From Isoperla grammatica (taxonomy: Eukaryota; Arthropoda; Insecta; Plecoptera; Perlodidae), in assembly GCA_945910005.1 (NCBI GenBank), contig OX246745.1, positions 37,226,339 through 37,290,338 on the forward strand: 64,000 bases of DNA. The letters run 5' to 3'. Position 1 is the stretch's first letter; the number at the start of each line of letters is the position of its first letter. Made by a program: the position numbers and the translations under genes. Positions 58,376-64,000 of this stretch are shown piece after piece. Under the pieces are notes generated by a model. The model saw only the letters and a program-made list of their open reading frames with translations. It did not search any database and had not been told where the DNA came from.

Positions 58376-59830
58376 CTTTGTTGAAACTTCTTTGTCATTG
58401 ATTGTTGTTTATTCTTTGATTGTATGTATTGAGGTGTTAGATCAACGGACACATCTTTGTTGAAACTTCCTTGTCATTGATTGTTGTTTATTCTTTGATT
58501 GTATGTATTGAAGTGTTTGATCAACAGACATATCTTTGTTGAAACTTCTTTGTCATTGATTGTTGTTTATTCTTTGATTGTATGTATTGAGGTGTTTGAT
58601 CAACAAACATATCTTTGTTGAAACTTCTTTGTCATTGATTGTTGTTTATTCTTTGATTGTATGTATTGAGGTGTTTGATCAACAGACATATCTTTGTTGA
58701 AACTTCTTTGTCATTGATTGTTGTTTATTCTTTGATTGTATGTATTGAGGTGTTTGATCAACAAACACATCTTTGTTGAAACTTCTTTGTCATTAATTGT
58801 TGTTTATTCTTTGATGGTATGTATTGAGGTGTTTGATCAACAGACACATCTATGTTGAAACTTCTTTGTCATTGATTGTTGTTTATTCTTTGATTGTTTG
58901 TATTGAGGTGTTTGATAAACAGACTTATCTTTGTTGAAACTTTTTTGTCATTGATTGTTGTTTATTCTTTGATTGTATGTATTGAGGTGTTTGATCAACA
59001 GTCATATCTTCGTTGAAACTTCCTTGTCATTGATTGTTGTTTATTCTTTGATTCTATGTATTGAGGTGTTTGATCAACAGACATATCTTTGTTGAACCTT
59101 CTTTGTCATTGATTGTTGTTTATTCTTTGATTGTATGTATTAGGGTGTTTGATCAACAGACATATCTTCGTTGAAACTTCTTTGTCATCGTTTGTTGTTT
59201 ATTCTTTGATTGTATGTATTGAGGTGTTTGATCAACAGACATATCTTTGTTGAAACTTCTTTGTCATTGATTGTTGTTTATTCTTTGATTGTATGTATTG
59301 AGGTGTTTGATCAACAAACATATCTTTGTTGAAACTTCCTTGTCATTGATTGTTGTTCATTCTTTGATTATATGTATTGAGGTGTTTGATCAACAGACAT
59401 ATCTTTGTTGAAGTGTCTTTGTCATTGATTGTTGTTTATTCTTTGATTGTATGTATTGAGGTGTTTGTTCAACAGACATATCTTCGTTGAAACTTCTTTG
59501 TCATTGATTGTTGTTTATTCTTTGATTGTATGTATTGAGTTGTTTGATCAACAGACATATCTTTGTTGAAACTTCTTTGTCATTGATTGTTGTTTATTCT
59601 TTGATCTTTTGTATTGAGGTGTTTGATCAACAGACATATCTTTGTTGAAACTTCTTTGTCATTGATTGTTGTTTATTCTTTGATTGTATGTATTGAGGTG
59701 TTTGATCAACAGACATATCTTCGTTGAAACTTCCTTGTCATTGATTGTTTGTTTATTCTTTGATTGTATGTATTGAGGTGTTTGATCAACAAACATATCT
59801 TTGTTGAAACTTCTTTGTCATTGATTGTTG
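58376..59830 (+). repeat. Satellite B block 7
   Basis: About 18.4 units (1455 bp) in the same order as blocks 3 and 4. Private changes include TTTGATAAACAG near 58911 and a CTTTTTTGTC near 58940. It ends at the conserved junction into satellite A. Confidence 0.95.
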
Positions 59831-62800
59831 CTTCTGTCAGCCAAGCTGTCAGTCTAGTAAGCCCGGACATGTGTATCTAGTATAGAAGTGAGTGAGTGTG
59901 CAATGCTTCGCTGCTTCTGTCAGCCAGGCTGTCAGTCTAGTAAGCCCGGACATGTGTAGTGAGTATAGTAGTGAGTGTGCAATGCTACGCTGCTTCTGTT
60001 AGCCAGGCTGTCAGTCTAGTAAGCCCGGACATGTGTAGTGAGTATAGTAGTGAGTGAGTGTGCAATGCTACGCTGCTTCTTTGAGCCAGGTTGTCAGTCT
60101 AGTAAGCCCGGACATGTGTAGTGAGTATAGTAGTGAGTGTGCAATGCTACGCTGCTTCTCTGAGCCAGGCTGTCAGTCAAGTAAGCCCGGACATGTGTAG
60201 TGAGTATAGTATTGAGTGAGTGTGCAATGCTACTTTGCTTCTGTCAGCCAGGCTGTCAGTCTAGTAAGCCAGGACATGTGTAGTGAGTATAGTAGTGAGT
60301 GTGCAATGCTACGCTGCTTCTGTGAGCCAGGCTGTTAGTCTAGTTAGCCCGGACATGTGTAGTGAGTATAGTAGTGAGTGAGTGTGCAATGCTACGCTGC
60401 TTCTGTGAGCCAAGCTGTCAGTCTAGTAAGCCCGGACATGTGTAGTGAGTATAGGTGTGAGTGTGCAATGCTACGCTGCTTCTGTCAGCCAGGCTGTCAG
60501 TCTAGTAAGCCCGGACATGTGTAGTGAGTATAGTAGTGAGTGAGTGTGCAATGCTACGCTGCTTCTGTCAGCCAGGCTGTCAGTCTAGTAAGCCCGGACA
60601 TGTGTAGTGAGTATAGTAGTGAGTGAGTGTGCAATGCTACGCTGCTTCTGTCAGCCAGGCTGTAAGTCTTGTAAGCCCGGACATGTGTAGTGAGTATAGT
60701 ATTGAGTGAGTGTGCAATGCTACGCTGCTTCTGTGAGCCAGGCTGTCAGTCTAGTAAGCCCGGACATGTGTAATGAGTATAGTAATAAGTGTGCAATGCT
60801 ACGCTGCTTCTGTCAGCCGGGCTGTCAGTCTAGTAAGCCCGGACATGTGTAGTGAGTATAGTAGTGAGTGTGCAATGCTACGCTGCTTTTGTTAGCCAGG
60901 CTGTCAGTCTAGTAAGCCCGGACATGTGTAGTGAGTATAGTAGTGAGTGAGTGTGCAATGCTACGCTGCTTCTGTGAGCCAGGCTGTCAGTCTAATAAGC
61001 CCGGACAGGTGTAGTGAGTATAGTAGTGAGTGTGCAATGCTACGCTGCTTCTGTGAGCCAGGCTGTCAGTCTAGTAAGCCCGGACATGTGTAGTGAGTAT
61101 AGTATTGAGTGAGTGTGCAATGCTACTTTGCTTCTGTCAGCCAGGCTGTCAGTCTAGTAAGCCCGGACATGTGTAGTGAGTATAGTAGTGAGTGTGCAAT
61201 GCTACGCTGCTTCTGTGAGCCAAGCTGTCAGTCTAGTAAGCCCGGACATGTGTAGTTAGTATAGTTGTGAGTGTGCAATGCTACACTGCTTCTGTGAGCC
61301 AGGCTGTGAGTCAAATAAGCCCGGACATGTGTAGTGAGTATAGTAGTGAGTGAGTCTGCAATGCTACGCTGCTTCTGTCAGCCAGGCTTACAGTCTAGTA
61401 AGCCCGGACATGTGTAGTGAGTAAAGTAGTGAGTGTGCAATGCTACGCTGCTTCTGTCAGCCAGGCTGTCAGTCTAGTAAGCCCGGCCATGTGTAGTGAG
61501 TATAGTAGTAAGTGTGCAATGCTACGCTGCTTCTGTCAGCCAAGCTGTCAGTCTAGTAAGCCCGGCGATGTGTAGTGAGTATAGTAGTGAGTGTGCAATG
61601 CTACGCTGCTTCTGTCAGCCAGGCTGTCAGTCTAGTTAGCCCGGACATGTGTAGTGAGTATAGTAGTGAGTGTGCAATGCTACGCTGCTTCTGTCAGCCA
61701 GGCTGTCAGTCTAGTAAGCCCGGACATGTTAATTGAGTATAGTAGTGAGTGTGCATTGCTACGCTGCTTCTGTGAGCCAGGCTGGCAGTCTAGTAAGCCC
61801 AGACATGTGTAGTGAGTATAGTAGTGAGTGAGTGTGCAATGCTACGCTGCTTCTGTGAGCCAGGCTTTCAGTCTAGTAAGCCCGGACATGTGTAATGAGT
61901 ATAGTAATAAGTGTGCAATGCTACGCTGCTTCTGTCAGCCAGGCTGTCAGTCTAGTAAGCCCGGACATGTGTAGTGAGTATAGTAGTGAGTGTGCAATGC
62001 TACGCTGCTTCTGTCAGCCAAGCTGTCAGTCTAGTAAGCCCGGACATGTTAATTGAGTATAGTAGTGAGTGTGCATTGCTACGCTGCTTCTGTGAGCCAG
62101 GCTGGCAGTCTAGTAAGCCCAGACATGTGTAGTGAGTATAGTAGTGAGTGAGTGTGCAATGCTACGCTGCTTCTGTGAGCCAGGCTTTCAGTCTAGTAAG
62201 CCCGGACATGAAGTAGTGAGTAAAGTAGTGAGTGTGCAATGCTACGCTGCTTCTGTGAGCCAGGCTGTCAGTCTAGTAAGCCCGGACATGTGTAGTGAGT
62301 ATGATAGTGAGATTGCAATGCTACGCTGCTTCTGTGAGCCAGGCTGTCAGTCTAGTAAGCCCGGACATGTGTAGTGAGTAAAGTCGTGAGTGTGCAATGC
62401 TACGCTACTTCTGTCAGCCAGGCTGTCAGTCTAGTAAGCCCGGACATGTGAAGTGAGTACAGTAGTGAGTGTACAATGCAACGCTGCTTCTGTGAGCCAG
62501 GCTGTCAGTCTAGTAAGCCCGGACATGTGTCGTGAGTATAGTAGTGAGTGTGCAATGCTACGCTGCTTCTGTGAGCCAGGCTGTCAGTCTAGTAAGCCCG
62601 GACATGTGTAGTGAGTACAGTCGTGAGTGTACAATGCTACGCTGCTTCTGTGAGCCAGGCTGTCAGTCAAGTAAGCCCGGACATGTGCAGTGAGTATAGT
62701 AGTGAGTGAGTGTGCAATGCTACGTGCTTCTGTCAGCCAGGCTGTGAGTCTAGTAAGCCCGGACATGTGTAGTGAGTATAGTAGTGAGTGAGGGTGCAAT

Positions 62801-64000
62801 GCTACGCTGCTTCTGTCAGTCAGGCTGTCGGTCTAGTAAGCCCGGACATGTGAAGTGAGTATAGTCGTTAGTGTGCAATGCTACGCTTCTTCTGTAGCGG
62901 GCCTTCAGTCTAATAAGCCCGGACATGTGTAGTGAGTATAGTAGTGAGTGTGCAATGCTACGCTGCTTCTGTCAGCCAGGCTGTCAGTATAGTAAGCCCG
63001 GACATGTGTAGTGAGTATAGTCGTTAGTGTGCAATGCTACGCTTCTTCTGTAGCGGGCCTTCAGTCTAATAAGCCCGGACATGTGAAGTGAGTATAGTCG
63101 TTAGTGTGCAATGCTACGCTTCTTCTGTAGCGGGCCTTCAGTCTAATAAGCCCGGACATGTGTAGTGAGTATAGTAGTGAGTGTGCAATGCTACGCTGCT
63201 TCTGTGAGCCAGGCTGTCAGTCTAGTAAGCCCGGACATGTGTAGTTAGTATAGCAGTGAGTGTTCAATGCTACGCTGCTTCTGTGAGCCAGGCTGTCAGT
63301 CTTGTAAGCCCGGACATGTGTAGTGAGTATAGTAGTGAGTGAGTGTGCAATGCTACGCTGCTTCTGTCAGCCAGGCTGTCAGTCTAGTTAGCCCGGACAT
63401 GTGAAGTGAGTATAGTAGTGAGTGTGCAATGCTACGCTGATTCTGTCAGCCAGGCTTTTAGTCTAGTAAGCCCGAACATGTGTAGTGAGTATAGTAGTGA
63501 GTGAGTGTGCAACGCTACGCTGTTTCTGTGAGCCAGGCTGTCAGTCTAGTAAGCCCGGACATGTGTAGTGAGTATAGTAGTGAGTGTGCAATTCTTCGCT
63601 GCTTCTGTCAGCAAGGCTGTAAGTCTAGTAAGCCCGGATATGTGTAGTGAGTATAGTAGTGAGTGAGTGTGCAATGCTACGCTGCTTCTGTGAGCCAGGC
63701 GGTCAGTCTAGTAAGCCCGGACATGTGTAGAGAGTATAGTAGTGAGTGTGCAATGCTACGTTGAGGCTGTGAGCCAGGCTGTCAGTCTAGTAAGCCCGGA
63801 CATGTGTAGTGAGTATAGTAGTGAGTGTGCAATGCTACGTTGCTTCTGTGAGCCAGGCTGTCAGTCTAGTAAGCGCGGACATGTGTAGTGAGTATAGTAG
63901 TGAGTGTGCAATGCCACGCTGCTTCTGTGAGCCAGGCTGTCAGTCTAGTAAGCCAAGACATGTGAAGTGAGTATAGTAGTGAGTGTGCAATGCTACGCTG
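59831..64000 (+). repeat. Satellite A array 7 (cut by window end)
   Basis: About 4.2 kb of satellite A continuing past the window. It has no transposon; the site at 60100-60101 is empty. It contains a local duplication: the block with CATGTTAATTGAG, GCATTGCTACG and CTGGCAG occurs near 61727 and again near 62045. It also contains repeated TCGTTAG/TCTGTAGCGGG units near 62860, 63020 and 63090. No gene is seen. Confidence 0.95.
60100..60101. other. Empty transposon site in composite 7 (diagnostic)
   Basis: The flanks match the filled sites closely: GAGCCAGGTTGTCAG on the left, with the rare GGTTG, and then the next unit with CTTCTCTGAGCC. The centre is the single TA of CTAGTAAG. Comparing this site with the filled ones defines the element as 399 bp plus one duplicated TA. 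Confidence 0.85.

Overview
This window is eukaryotic satellite DNA. I see no convincing protein-coding gene, rRNA, tRNA or CRISPR array. More than 90% of it is made of two tandem repeats, both with a 79-bp period. Satellite A is about 51% GC and totals roughly 600 units. Satellite B is about 29% GC and very T-rich on the + strand, with about 16 to 19 units per block. The species cannot be told from the sequence. The scale of the arrays, the kilobase-scale higher-order structure and an embedded small inverted-repeat transposon point to a eukaryotic pericentromeric, centromeric or other heterochromatic region. Nothing here suggests a bacterium, phage or organelle.

The layout is a head-to-tail series of composite higher-order repeats, all in the same orientation. 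Each full copy reads: spacer S (about 790 bp, non-repetitive), satellite B block (about 1.3 to 1.5 kb), then a long satellite A array of 2.5 to 12 kb. Spacers lie at 1-338 (left part outside the window), 7039-7708 (3' end truncated), 17815-18604, 32460-33248, 42475-43264, 52812-53600 and 57585-58375. B blocks follow every spacer except the one at 7039. The S-to-S distances are about 10.8, 14.6, 10.0, 10.3 and 4.8 kb for the five complete copies. The composite is therefore repeatedly rearranged rather than of fixed length. A 399-bp element with about 28-30 bp terminal inverted repeats and a TA target duplication sits at the same place in the A array in four copies (20331, 25920, 34971, 45070). 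The site is empty in the copies at 55324 and 60100.

The history can be read from shared variants. Spacers 3 to 6 share bases that differ from spacers 1, 2 and 7, so the central composites are the most recently amplified. Inside the A arrays there are nested duplications: a 2529-bp tandem duplication at 10033-15090, a segment of about 5.6 kb carrying a second transposon copy, a duplication of about 470 bp near 28.7-29.6 kb, and duplicated 237-bp trimers just upstream of spacers 4, 5 and 6. Large deletions are seen too: the copy at 7039 lost the 3' end of S and all of B, and the copy at 52812 lost about 5 kb of A. These are the expected products of unequal exchange in satellite DNA.

The open frames that can be read through the window (65-105 codons) are by-products of the repeats. 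79 is one more than a multiple of three, so each unit is read in a new frame and the same DNA yields the same three peptides again and again. Percentages, unit counts and differences were made by eye from the sequence and are approximate; no alignment or database search was possible.
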